In this document: positions 1-6,068 of the stretch, piece by piece | Position numbering within the stretch: position 1 is the first letter of the stretch | How the letters are laid out: every line of letters starts with the position of its first letter | DNA from: an uncultured Desulfobacterales bacterium | GTDB taxonomy: Bacteria; Desulfobacterota; Desulfobacteria; Desulfobacterales; JAFDCJ01 | NCBI GenBank assembly: GCA_945787595.1 | Contig: CALZJV010000662.1 | Coordinates: 1-8,053 of the forward strand | Length of the DNA: 8,053 nucleotides | Direction: 5' to 3' | Position numbers and translations under genes: made by a program | The notes under the pieces: model-generated | The model's database searches: none | What the model was told of the DNA's origin: nothing | The model's input: only the letters and a program-made list of their open reading frames with translations

Positions 1-122
1 TCGAACTGGTGGATATCTATAAGGGTGTCATCCCATTTATCATTTTGCAGTTGATCGGGTTGATCATCATTGCCATATGGCCGCAACTGGTAATTTGGCT
101 GCCGGCTGTTGCTTACGGTTAA
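1..122 (+). CDS. TRAP transporter large permease (DctM type), C-terminal end
   Basis: This is the 3' end of a gene that begins left of the window; it reads in the frame starting at base 3 and stops at TAA 120-122. The visible 39 residues begin ELVDIYKGVIPFI and continue as one strongly hydrophobic segment (ILQLIGLIIIAIWPQLVIWL) ending LPAVAYG. A 'xxIYRGVxPFxxxQxxxLxxxxxxPxxxxWLP' ending is characteristic of the last transmembrane helix of TRAP-T DctM large permeases, inner-membrane proteins that import organic acids with a Na+ gradient and a DctP-type periplasmic receptor. The family call rests on this tail alone, but the pattern is distinctive. The substrate and the partner DctP/DctQ genes would lie to the left and cannot be seen. 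No terminator follows the stop codon. Confidence 0.8.
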   Translation, partial: ELVDIYKGVIPFIILQLIGLIIIAIWPQLVIWLPAVAYG

Positions 123-194
123 TGCCTGGGGTGGGGGATACGCTCGAAACTCGTAACTTCATTTTTGGAAACTAGTAGGTTTTGTAACAATAGC

Positions 195-214
195 GGTTCA
201 AAATGGTTGAAACC
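195..214. promoter_or_regulatory. Imperfect inverted repeat upstream of the binding-protein gene
   Basis: GGTTCAA (195-201) and TTGAAACC (207-214) form an imperfect dyad with a 5-base spacer and one unpaired base. It lies about 90 bases before the ATG at 301. TTGAAA at 207-212 also resembles a -35 hexamer, and TAATAT at 218-223 resembles a -10 hexamer, but the two are too close together to form one promoter. The right arm TTGAAACC recurs upstream of the universal stress gene. An operator or promoter role is inference. Confidence 0.25.
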
Positions 215-300
215 AGGTAATATTGCAGTTGATCGAACACCTATTGCAGCGCTTCGGTTTCCAGTTTCCGTTATCAAAAATTAAACAAAGGCAGCACACC

Positions 301-1542
301 ATGGAAACTAAATATCCTAGAGCAATTCTGGTCATGATGTTTTTGATTCTGGCGGGAGGGTTTATTATCCAGGGAACGACTTTTGCAGCAGAACCCTATC
401 ATCTCGGGATCGCTCTCGGTCTTTCCGGCACCGGTGCGCCATACTGTGAAGAGGCTGTCGAAGGCCTTGAAATCGCCGTGAATGAGATCAATGCCCAGGG
501 CGGTCTCCTTGAAAAACATCGCATCATACTTTTCATTAGAGATACCCAGACCCGGCCTAAAACGGCAACCGAAGTGGTTAACAATCTGATTCGGAAAGAC
601 CGGGTGCAGTGCATCATCGGAACCTATTCAAGTGCCTGCGCCCTGGCCATCAAACCGCTATGCCGGGAAAATAAGGTGCTCCACATTGCGCCCATCAGTA
701 ATTCTGAGAACATCACCAAAATTGATCCCAGTCCATATACCTATTCAGTTGTGCCCAACACCTATATGATGTCAAGGGGTGTGGTGATGGGGGTGGCAAA
801 GCTGGCGAAAGATTTGGGGTGGAAGACGTATGTTACGATTGCCTCGGACTATGCCTGGGGCCGGTCGAATCAGGAGATTCAAGTGCAGCTGTTCAAGACC
901 ATCGCTCCGGATTTAAATCTGCTGGATGCCTATTGGCCGCGCCTTGGACAAAACCGGTTTAATTCCTTTATCGTAGCCATCGCGGCTAAGAAACCCGATT
1001 TTATCCTCAGTTCCATTGCCGGAGCGGATAATGCTTTCTGGATGCGGGATGCCAGGGACTACCGCCTGTTCAAAGAAATCGCCTATCCCGGGGGACTGAT
1101 CAGCGTCACAGAGTTGATAACCCAGGCTAGAGGTATTCGGCGGGGTCTCTACGGCAGGTGCCGGGCGCCCTTCTTTGCGCACTTGGATGTTACCATGATG
1201 ACCAATTTTGTAAAAAACTACCGGGCCAAGTTTGACCGCTATCCCAGCGATTGGGCTGTTTTGCTTTATGATGCGGTGTATGCCCTGAAACAGGGGATCG
1301 AAAAGGCCGGCAGCATTGACATTGAAACGGTCAAAGACGCTATGAAAGGAATGACTATCGATACGACCCGCGGGAGGCTGTTCTTCCGCGAAATCGACAA
1401 CCAGCTGAGCTGTTCGGCCTACTTCGGACGAGTCGCCGACGATCCCGACTTTTCCTTTCCAATCTATCACGATTTGCTGGAACTCAAAGCTGCGGATATC
1501 TGGCGCCCAGATGCCGAAATTTTATCTGATAGAAAACAATAG
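301..1542 (+). CDS. ABC transporter substrate-binding protein, branched-chain amino acid/amide family (LivK-like)
   Basis: This is a 413-residue periplasmic receptor of the Peripla_BP_6 type that would bind an amino acid, amide or other small organic ligand and deliver it to an ABC importer. The N-terminus is a classical signal peptide: METKYPR, a hydrophobic core at residues 8-23, and TTFAAE with likely cleavage near residue 29 or 30. The mature part has the class I Venus-flytrap pattern: GIALGLSGTGAPY (36-48), VNEINAQGGLL (61-71), DTQT, GTYSS (107-111, the ligand-loop position of the family), IAPISNS, and TIASDYAWGRS (179-189). The length is normal. An upstream TTG at 223 would add 26 residues in front of the signal peptide, so ATG 301 is preferred; it has a weak AAAGG at 287-291. 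No LivHMGF genes are visible, so it appears to be an orphan receptor. It lies 178 bases after a TRAP permease and converges with the next operon. The ligand is unknown. Confidence 0.88.
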   Translation: METKYPRAILVMMFLILAGGFIIQGTTFAAEPYHLGIALGLSGTGAPYCEEAVEGLEIAVNEINAQGGLLEKHRIILFIRDTQTRPKTATEVVNNLIRKDRVQCIIGTYSSACALAIKPLCRENKVLHIAPISNSENITKIDPSPYTYSVVPNTYMMSRGVVMGVAKLAKDLGWKTYVTIASDYAWGRSNQEIQVQLFKTIAPDLNLLDAYWPRLGQNRFNSFIVAIAAKKPDFILSSIAGADNAFWMRDARDYRLFKEIAYPGGLISVTELITQARGIRRGLYGRCRAPFFAHLDVTMMTNFVKNYRAKFDRYPSDWAVLLYDAVYALKQGIEKAGSIDIETVKDAMKGMTIDTTRGRLFFREIDNQLSCSAYFGRVADDPDFSFPIYHDLLELKAADIWRPDAEILSDRKQ

Positions 1543-1603
1543 CTTGGTCACTGGTTCGGCCTCCAGCGGATCATTTGTCTTCAACAACAACCAATGACCG
1601 GCC

Positions 1604-1620
1604 TTCCGCCTGAGGCGGAA
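1604..1620. terminator. Palindromic hairpin between convergent genes (possible bidirectional terminator)
   Basis: A perfect 7-base inverted repeat, TTCCGCC (1604-1610), TGA loop, GGCGGAA (1614-1620), lies in the 93-base gap between the 3' ends of the convergent binding-protein and permease genes. There is no U-tract on either strand, so it is not a canonical intrinsic terminator; it may instead stabilise 3' ends. A second 8-base inverted pair, TCATTTGT (1571-1578) and ACAAATGA (1620-1627), brackets it. Confidence 0.35.
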
Positions 1621-1635
1621 CAAATGACGACTATC

Positions 1636-2580
1636 TCAGCCGGAGGCAGTGCGCTTAATTCTGACCCAAACGGCCTCTACAAAAACCGAGGCACAGATGA
1701 CGACAATCGCCAGTACCTGCCAGGGGGTAAGCACCTGGCTGAGAAACAATACGGCCAGAAAAGCTGCTATCACCGGCTTGAGAAAGAAAAGATAGCTTCC
1801 CCTTGTGATATCGGGGACCGCTGCCACTGCCAGCCCACCGATCCAGAGAAACTGAGTGATCGTCGTATTCCACAATGCAATGGTTAGCAGCGAAGCTGAT
1901 TGTGCCGGCGGGCGACTGAAAAGGGTTGCCGGGTTGACCCAGATTTTCCAAAATAAACCTACCACCAACCACAACCCGAATGCCCCCAATGTCAATGTTA
2001 TCGCTGTGATTCGCAATGCTCCGTACTTGGCTATGATCGGGCGGACCATCACGGTGTAGCCGGCCACCACGGCTGCACACCCCAGGGCCATCAGCACGCC
2101 GATAAAGCTTTGACCGGTGCCGGACAGCTTGGCCAGGTAGCCGTCGGTGATCAGCAGGGCCACCCCCAGCATGGCGCTGATGCCACTGATGATTTTGGCT
2201 CCGGAAAAGGGTTGCTTGTTAAGCCACAAGTTTATCAGACCGACAAAAATCGGAATGGTGGTCACCATGGTGGCTACCTGGGGCACGGAGGCAAAATCAA
2301 GCGACCAGTGAAACAGCAGGTACCCTAAGGCAACCCCGAGGACCGACAACCAGACGAGTCGGATTCCGTCGGTCTTAAACGGTTCTAACAGGTTGCGGGA
2401 GGAGGGGAAGATAAGCGCAAGGATGAGAAGCCCAAACCCGCCCAGGAGAAACCGCCAGACCGACAACTCGGGGCCGGCAACCCCTGAGAGTACAGCCACG
2501 AATTCGCTCGAAGCATGCCCGGTTACACCTAAAATAACAGCCAGATAGGCCACCAATGAGGACTTATGCCAGATACCCAT
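1636..2580 (-). CDS. EamA/DMT-superfamily 10-TM permease
   Basis: This 314-residue inner-membrane protein is composed almost entirely of hydrophobic segments and fits the drug/metabolite transporter superfamily with two tandem EamA repeats, about residues 10-145 and 158-303. Family-typical pieces are PELSVWRFLLGG (37-48) near the second helix, SVPQVATMVTTIPIFVGL (98-115) and ISGISAMLGVALL (131-143) closing repeat 1. Repeat 2 has DITRGSYLFFLKPVIAAFLA (257-276) and the final helix WQVLAIVVICASVFVE. The C-terminus is short and basic (RIKRTASG), consistent with the positive-inside rule. The ATG at 2580 directly follows the TGA of the hydrolase gene, and its Shine-Dalgarno lies inside that gene, so translation is probably coupled. 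EamA members export metabolites or amino acids, but the substrate cannot be inferred. RhaT-like or other DMT subgroups are not excluded. Confidence 0.87.
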   Translation of the reverse strand: MGIWHKSSLVAYLAVILGVTGHASSEFVAVLSGVAGPELSVWRFLLGGFGLLILALIFPSSRNLLEPFKTDGIRLVWLSVLGVALGYLLFHWSLDFASVPQVATMVTTIPIFVGLINLWLNKQPFSGAKIISGISAMLGVALLITDGYLAKLSGTGQSFIGVLMALGCAAVVAGYTVMVRPIIAKYGALRITAITLTLGAFGLWLVVGLFWKIWVNPATLFSRPPAQSASLLTIALWNTTITQFLWIGGLAVAAVPDITRGSYLFFLKPVIAAFLAVLFLSQVLTPWQVLAIVVICASVFVEAVWVRIKRTASG

Positions 2581-3399
2581 TCAGGAGACCTCCCTTGTGA
2601 AATACAACAAGCTGTCAGCCAATGATTCTGGGCGCTCCGCCGGGATGAGGTGACCGGCGTCCGGCATGTCGACCCGTTGGCCCTGGGGAAGCCGGGAAAA
2701 CAGATCATCCACAACATCCGGTTCTAGAAATACATGATCTTGCAATCCGGTAATAACCAATACGGGTAAATTTAGGCGCTCATACGGAAGATCCCAGTCA
2801 GCTTCTCTACCGGCCTCGGCCAAAAGTTTGTAGTGGCCGGATTCAGGGGACAGGGACGCGTATTCCGGTTCGGGCTTCAAAAAGTTGGAACGATTCATCG
2901 CCAGCCAATCATCGTTCATCAAAAGCGGCAGGAACAAATCGCGGAAAAGATCCAGGCCTCCGACCTCGACCGCCCGGACCAGCGCATCGCCGATCCAATT
3001 GAGTCTCGGGCCTTCCCGTCGCAGCGTGTTGATTAACACCAGCCCGAGGGCCTCAGCCCCCATTAACCAAGCTCGGGCAGCAAAAAGACCGCCGATAGAA
3101 AGACCCACCATAATCGGGCGCGGGGGGTTGAGTTCAGCCATAAGCTGTATGGCGTCATTGACAATCAGATCAACATCCAACTTGAGGCCGGGTGAAAACT
3201 TGCTGTTGGTCTGGCCCCTTAAATTATAAGTCAGGGTGCCGTGTCCGGACTCTCGAAGCCTTGGCCCGATGATGGTTTCCCAGCTATTGGTATCACCGGT
3301 CAGGGCATTGAAAAAGATAAACGTAAATCCGCTGTCTGCTTTCGGTGCTTTATACTCAAAATACAGACTATCCTGGGGGCCGAGTTGAAAATCAGGCAT
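2581..3399 (-). CDS. Alpha/beta hydrolase
   Basis: This 272-residue soluble protein has the alpha/beta hydrolase fold and no signal peptide, so it is probably cytoplasmic. It would hydrolyse an ester, thioester, amide or similar bond. The nucleophile elbow is GLSIGG with Ser101. The acid is probably Asp221 in TGLQDHVFLEP, and the histidine is His250 in PDAGHLIPAERPESL, so a complete Ser-Asp-His triad is visible in the expected order. The strand before the oxyanion loop reads FTFIFFNALTGDTNSW, where FFNALTG replaces the more usual HG-type turn. A variable cap region lies at about 125-205. ATG 3399 has a strong GGGAGG (complement of 3407-3412) seven bases upstream. It is the first gene of an operon with the EamA permease. 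Lipase, esterase, lactonase and C-C hydrolase roles are all possible; the substrate is not readable. Confidence 0.87.
   Translation of the reverse strand: MPDFQLGPQDSLYFEYKAPKADSGFTFIFFNALTGDTNSWETIIGPRLRESGHGTLTYNLRGQTNSKFSPGLKLDVDLIVNDAIQLMAELNPPRPIMVGLSIGGLFAARAWLMGAEALGLVLINTLRREGPRLNWIGDALVRAVEVGGLDLFRDLFLPLLMNDDWLAMNRSNFLKPEPEYASLSPESGHYKLLAEAGREADWDLPYERLNLPVLVITGLQDHVFLEPDVVDDLFSRLPQGQRVDMPDAGHLIPAERPESLADSLLYFTREVS
2589..2594 (-). promoter_or_regulatory. Ribosome binding site of the EamA gene, inside the hydrolase gene
   Basis: On the minus strand this is GGGAGG, eight bases before the permease ATG at 2580. It falls within the last codons of the hydrolase gene, whose TGA (2583-2581) abuts that ATG with no gap. 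The arrangement decides the start of the permease and implies translational coupling. Confidence 0.7.
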
Positions 3400-3439
3400 A
3401 TCATATCCTCCCTGTCGGCTAATGGGCCGAAAACCTATT

Positions 3440-3481
3440 TAGTGCCCAAATCGATTTTAACCGATTTATGGATGGGCACTA
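3440..3481. promoter_or_regulatory. Nested inverted repeat in the leader of the hydrolase operon
   Basis: The outer arms are TAGTGCCCA (3440-3448) and TGGGCACTA (3473-3481), 9/9 complementary. Inside them AAATCG (3448-3453) pairs with CGATTT (3462-3467), sharing base 3448 with the outer arm. The dyad lies 41-82 bases upstream of the hydrolase ATG. The outer arm centres are about 33 bases apart, close to three helical turns, as in a two-site operator. TAAAAT on the minus strand (complement of 3454-3459) sits between the arms and could be a -10, but I see no good -35. As RNA it could also form a bulged stem-loop. Regulator unknown. Confidence 0.45.
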
Positions 3482-3564
3482 TTTAAGATTATTTCTTTTA
3501 TGTGTTTCTAAATGAACCCGAATTTAAGGGAGATATGCCCCAGTTGTCAAATAAAATTGTGAAG

Positions 3565-3610
3565 GGTTTCAAATAAATATAAATGGCATCGCAATAATTT
3601 GCTTGAAACC
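3565..3610. promoter_or_regulatory. Inverted repeat upstream of the universal stress gene
   Basis: GGTTTCAA (3565-3572) and TTGAAACC (3603-3610) are perfect 8-base inverted copies separated by 30 bases, 55-100 bases before the ATG at 3665. TTGAAA at 3603-3608 could serve as a -35. TATACT at 3633-3638 looks like a -10, but the 24-base spacing is too long for a standard sigma70 pair. It may be an operator with an imperfect promoter; this is inference. Confidence 0.35.
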
Positions 3611-3664
3611 GAAGCATGTTTATTTTAAAGCCTATACTAGATATTAGGATAAAGGAGGCAAAAT

Positions 3665-4189
3665 ATGGTTCCGGAAATTAAAAAAATTCTCTTTGCTACA
3701 GATCTTTCTAAAAATTCCCGTCACGCATTTAATTATGCCGTAAGCGCTGCTGACAAATATGGGGCAACCATCACTATCCTGCATGTAATGGAGGAAATAT
3801 ACCCATCTGCCAACATACATCTAAAAAGCTTTATCGGTGAGGAAAGTTGGCAGGAACTGCAGGAAAGCCACGAACAGGAAGCCAGACAAATTCTCATCGG
3901 AAAAAAGAAAGAAGGGGCTATGATCCGAGAAGCGCTGCACGAATTCAGTAAAGAAGCTCAAAAAGATCATGCGCAATGCGAAATTATGACTGACGACATT
4001 ATTGTCGCAAGAGGCAATGTAGTCGACGAAATTCTCGCCGAAACTCAAGCAAGAGGGATTGACTTGCTCGTCATGGGTTACCATAGCCGAATTAAACTGG
4101 AGGACACAGTAATGGGCAGCACCACCCGAAGGGTGCTGCGGCGAAGCAGAATACCTGTCCTGTTAGTACGTCTGCCTGAAGAAGTGTAA
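3665..4189 (+). CDS. Universal stress protein, UspA family
   Basis: This 174-residue single-domain cytoplasmic protein begins VPEIKKILFATDLSKNSRHAF, the standard Usp first strand with Asp13 at the nucleotide-binding position. It ends with the family signature DLLVMGYHSR (133-142) and MGSTTRRVLRRSRIPVLLVR (150-169). The ATP-binding motif G-x2-G-x9-G-S/T is present as Gly138, Ser141, Gly151, Ser152: the second glycine is replaced by serine, so ATP binding may be altered. The protein is longer than the usual ~140-150 residues, because a charged, probably helical stretch (about 58-105) is inserted before the fourth strand. ATG 3665 has a near-perfect AAAGGAGG at 3651-3658 with 6-base spacing. It stands alone between a divergent operon and a 384-base gap, so it is probably monocistronic. 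Role in stress or energy limitation is known for the family only. Confidence 0.9.
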   Translation: MVPEIKKILFATDLSKNSRHAFNYAVSAADKYGATITILHVMEEIYPSANIHLKSFIGEESWQELQESHEQEARQILIGKKKEGAMIREALHEFSKEAQKDHAQCEIMTDDIIVARGNVVDEILAETQARGIDLLVMGYHSRIKLEDTVMGSTTRRVLRRSRIPVLLVRLPEEV

Positions 4190-4196
4190 TAAGGTG

Positions 4197-4257
4197 GCAA
4201 AGCCTGAGGTCAAACAGCCTATGGCCAACTACCCATTCTTTGCTTTCATTTTTTTCT
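4197..4257 (+). terminator. Possible weak terminator of the universal stress gene
   Basis: GCAAAG (4197-4202) pairs with CTTTGC (4238-4243) across a 35-base loop containing a small GCC-TAT-GGC hairpin (4217-4225). A run of seven T lies at 4249-4255. The stem is short and the loop long, so this is only a weak candidate. Confidence 0.22.
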
Positions 4258-4306
4258 TTCTGTGCTGACTTCCGTTGCATGATGGCTACATGTCTCTTTT
4301 TTGCGA

Positions 4307-4338
4307 CATATTTTCTATGGCAATTCATATTTTCTATG
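4307..4338 (+). repeat. 13-base tandem-like direct repeat
   Basis: CATATTTTCTATG occurs exactly at 4307-4319 and again at 4326-4338, 19 bases apart start to start, with a degenerate echo at 4361-4373. It lies about 105-165 bases upstream of the candidate promoter for the ligase operon, a distance compatible with an activator site. The function is not known. Confidence 0.4.
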
Positions 4339-4442
4339 ACTACAGAAACCGACATTCAGCGAATTTCTATAGGAAACCGCTTTAATTCTCTGCAAGTAAA
4401 AGCCTTGGGAGCAACTGAAGATTACAGAAATTTTAGAATTTT

Positions 4443-4471
4443 TTGGCATAAAATTCGCTATGAGAATTAAT
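4443..4471 (+). promoter_or_regulatory. Candidate promoter of the acyl-CoA ligase operon (sigma70-like, overlapping a sigma54-like site)
   Basis: Read as sigma70: TTGGCA (4443-4448), a 17-base spacer, then ATTAAT (4466-4471). Read as sigma54: TGGCA at 4444-4448 and T-C-GCT at 4455-4459 place the GG (4445-4446) and GC (4457-4458) dinucleotides 12 bases apart, as required. Mismatches are at the last C/G of the -24 box and one T of the -12 box. A small dyad GAATTTT (4436-4442) and AAAATTC (4450-4456) overlaps it. Which reading is right, if either, cannot be decided by eye. Confidence 0.35.
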
Positions 4472-4573
4472 GAGTGAGTTTGTGTTTATTTCGTTAGCCT
4501 ATCGCGCCAATCATTTTATCAGGCAAGCATCCTGACCATTGGGTATCATGTCAACTATAATAGGAGTTTTGAA

Positions 4574-6056
4574 ATGAATATCGGATCACTATTTTCCCGA
4601 CATGCCCGCTACCGTCCCAACCATCTCGCTTTTGTGTTTGAGGAGCAGCGGTTGACGTGGGGCGAATTGAACCGGAGCATCAATCGGTTGGCCAAACTGC
4701 ACGGAGTTGTATGAAACGTATTGGGCAGTGGCGAAAATCGGAGCAGTGGTGGTTCCATTTAGCACAATGCTTCTCGAAAAAGCCATGCAAAGCTTGCTTC
4801 AGGATTCAGATTCGGTCCTGCTCATTACCAACTCCAGTTTTGCTGATCAGATTAATGCCATCAAGTCCGAGCTCACGGCAATCTCCGAGGATCGCTATCT
4901 GCTCACCGACAGCTCCGATACGCCGGGCTATCAGGATTATCATGCCTTGAAGGCGGCTGCCAGTGATCAGGAGCCGGAGGGTATTGTGATTCATGCGGAT
5001 GACCCTTTTAACATCATGTATAGCAGCGGTACCACCGGTCTGCCCAAAGGGATCATTCACACCCACCGGATTCGGGCTGCCTATGCAACCACCTTTGCTG
5101 CGGCCTATCGCATGACACCGGAAACTATTAACCTGCACGCCGGCGCTATTGTGTTTAACGGCGCCTTTGTGGATCTGATGCCCACCATTTTTGTCGGTGC
5201 GACTTACATCCTGTTGAGTCAGTTCGAGCCGATTTCCTATATCGAAACCATTGAACGGGAAAAAGTGACCCATATTATGGTGGTACCGGCTCAGATCATT
5301 GCGATGCTGAATGCACACAATTTCTCATATGATGCGTTGAAATCTTTGGAAATGATACTTTCACTCGGTGCTCCGCTGCATAGGGAACATAAAGAAGAAC
5401 TCAATAAAAAATTGCCCGGCAGGTTCTATGAACTCTATGGCTTAACCGAAGGATTTGTAACGGTTCTGGACAAAAACGATTATGCTGCCAAACCGGATTC
5501 GGTGGGCGTGCCACCACCGTTTTTTGAAATGAAGATTGCAGACCAAAACGGCAAAGAAGTTCCCGCCGGAGAAGTTGGCGAAATCTGTGGCCGCGGCCCG
5601 CTCCTGATGCCGGAATATTACAAACGGCCTGATTTGACTGCAGAAGCTATAAAAGACGGTTGGTTGCATTCCGGAGACATGGGTTATGTGGATGAAGATG
5701 GCTTTCTTTACTTGGTTGACCGTATGAAGGATATGATTATCTCCGGTGGGGTCAACGTGTATCCACGAGACATTGAAGAAATCGTAGCCCAGCATCCGGC
5801 AGTCCAGGAAGTTGCTGTCTATGGCATTCCTCACGAAAAATGGGGAGAGACACCGTTAGCGGCGGTGATATTACACACACCCGGTGAAGTTACGCCTGAG
5901 GTGCTTCGAAATTGGGTCAACGAGCGCGTCGCTGCAAAGTTTCAGCGGGTTCATGGTGTTGTTATTTTGGAAGATTTCCCTCGCAGTGTGGCCGGGAAAA
6001 CCTTAAAACGGGTCATGCGGGAATCCTATTGGGAAGGACAAGAAAAAAAGCTTTAA
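4574..6056 (+). pseudogene. Acyl-CoA ligase 1 (AMP-binding), disrupted by an internal frame-shifting deletion
   Basis: An intact start exists: TAGGAG (4561-4566), then ATG 4574, reading MNIGSLFSRHARYRPNHLAF and continuing to NRSINRLA before a premature TGA at 4712-4714 (46 codons). The rest of the protein continues in another frame from base 4692 as PNCTELYETYWAVAKIGAVV to TAA 6056. The two pieces together resemble a ~513-residue ANL-superfamily acyl-CoA synthetase, which makes acyl-CoA from a carboxylate, ATP and CoA. About 19 residues (the NALxxLGVxxGDxVA stretch) are absent. The remaining motifs are intact: the P-loop YSSGTTGLPKG (~4 kb mark 5018-5050), YGLTEG, LHSGDMGYVDEDG, DRMKDMIISGGVN, and the C-terminal VAGKTLKR with the catalytic lysine. 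Translation from TTG 4707 or ATG 4767 has no Shine-Dalgarno and would lack the first ~65-85 residues. It is the first gene of the operon and a paralogue of the next. An assembly error remains possible. Confidence 0.75.
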
Positions 6057-6068
6057 CTGCAAACTGCT

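Larger units (their letters stand above)
4190..4573. other. 384-base AT-rich intergenic region
   Basis: No credible gene is present. A short hydrophobic frame at 4240-4470 has a TTG start, no ribosome site and no domain. The stretch holds a possible weak terminator after the stress gene, a 13-base direct repeat, a long-range 9-base inverted pair AGCGAATTT (4358-4366) and AAATTCGCT (4451-4459), and a promoter-like element near 4443-4471. The leader from there to the ligase start is about 100 bases. Confidence 0.6.

Noticed and set aside
45..235. 13-base direct repeat TTGCAGTTGATCG at 45-57 and 223-235
   Set aside because: One 13-base repeat is near chance expectation in 8 kb. One copy is inside the TRAP gene, and the flanks do not match.
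223..300. Longer N-terminus of the binding protein from TTG 223
   Set aside because: It would place 26 polar residues before a clear signal peptide that starts at ATG 301.
913..1470. 185-codon open frame on the minus strand
   Set aside because: It is the shadow of the binding-protein gene; no domain or ribosome site, and the plus-strand protein is clearly real.
3584..3602. Sigma54-like TGGCAT...TTGC upstream of the stress gene
   Set aside because: The GG-to-GC offset is 16 bases instead of 12, which is not tolerated.
4240..4470. 76-codon hydrophobic open frame after the stress gene
   Set aside because: TTG start, no ribosome site, no recognisable pattern, and it overlaps repeats and the promoter-like element.
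4707..6056. Ligase 1 as a functional gene starting at TTG 4707
   Set aside because: No spaced Shine-Dalgarno, and the conserved N-terminal part lies just upstream in another frame behind a proper ribosome site.
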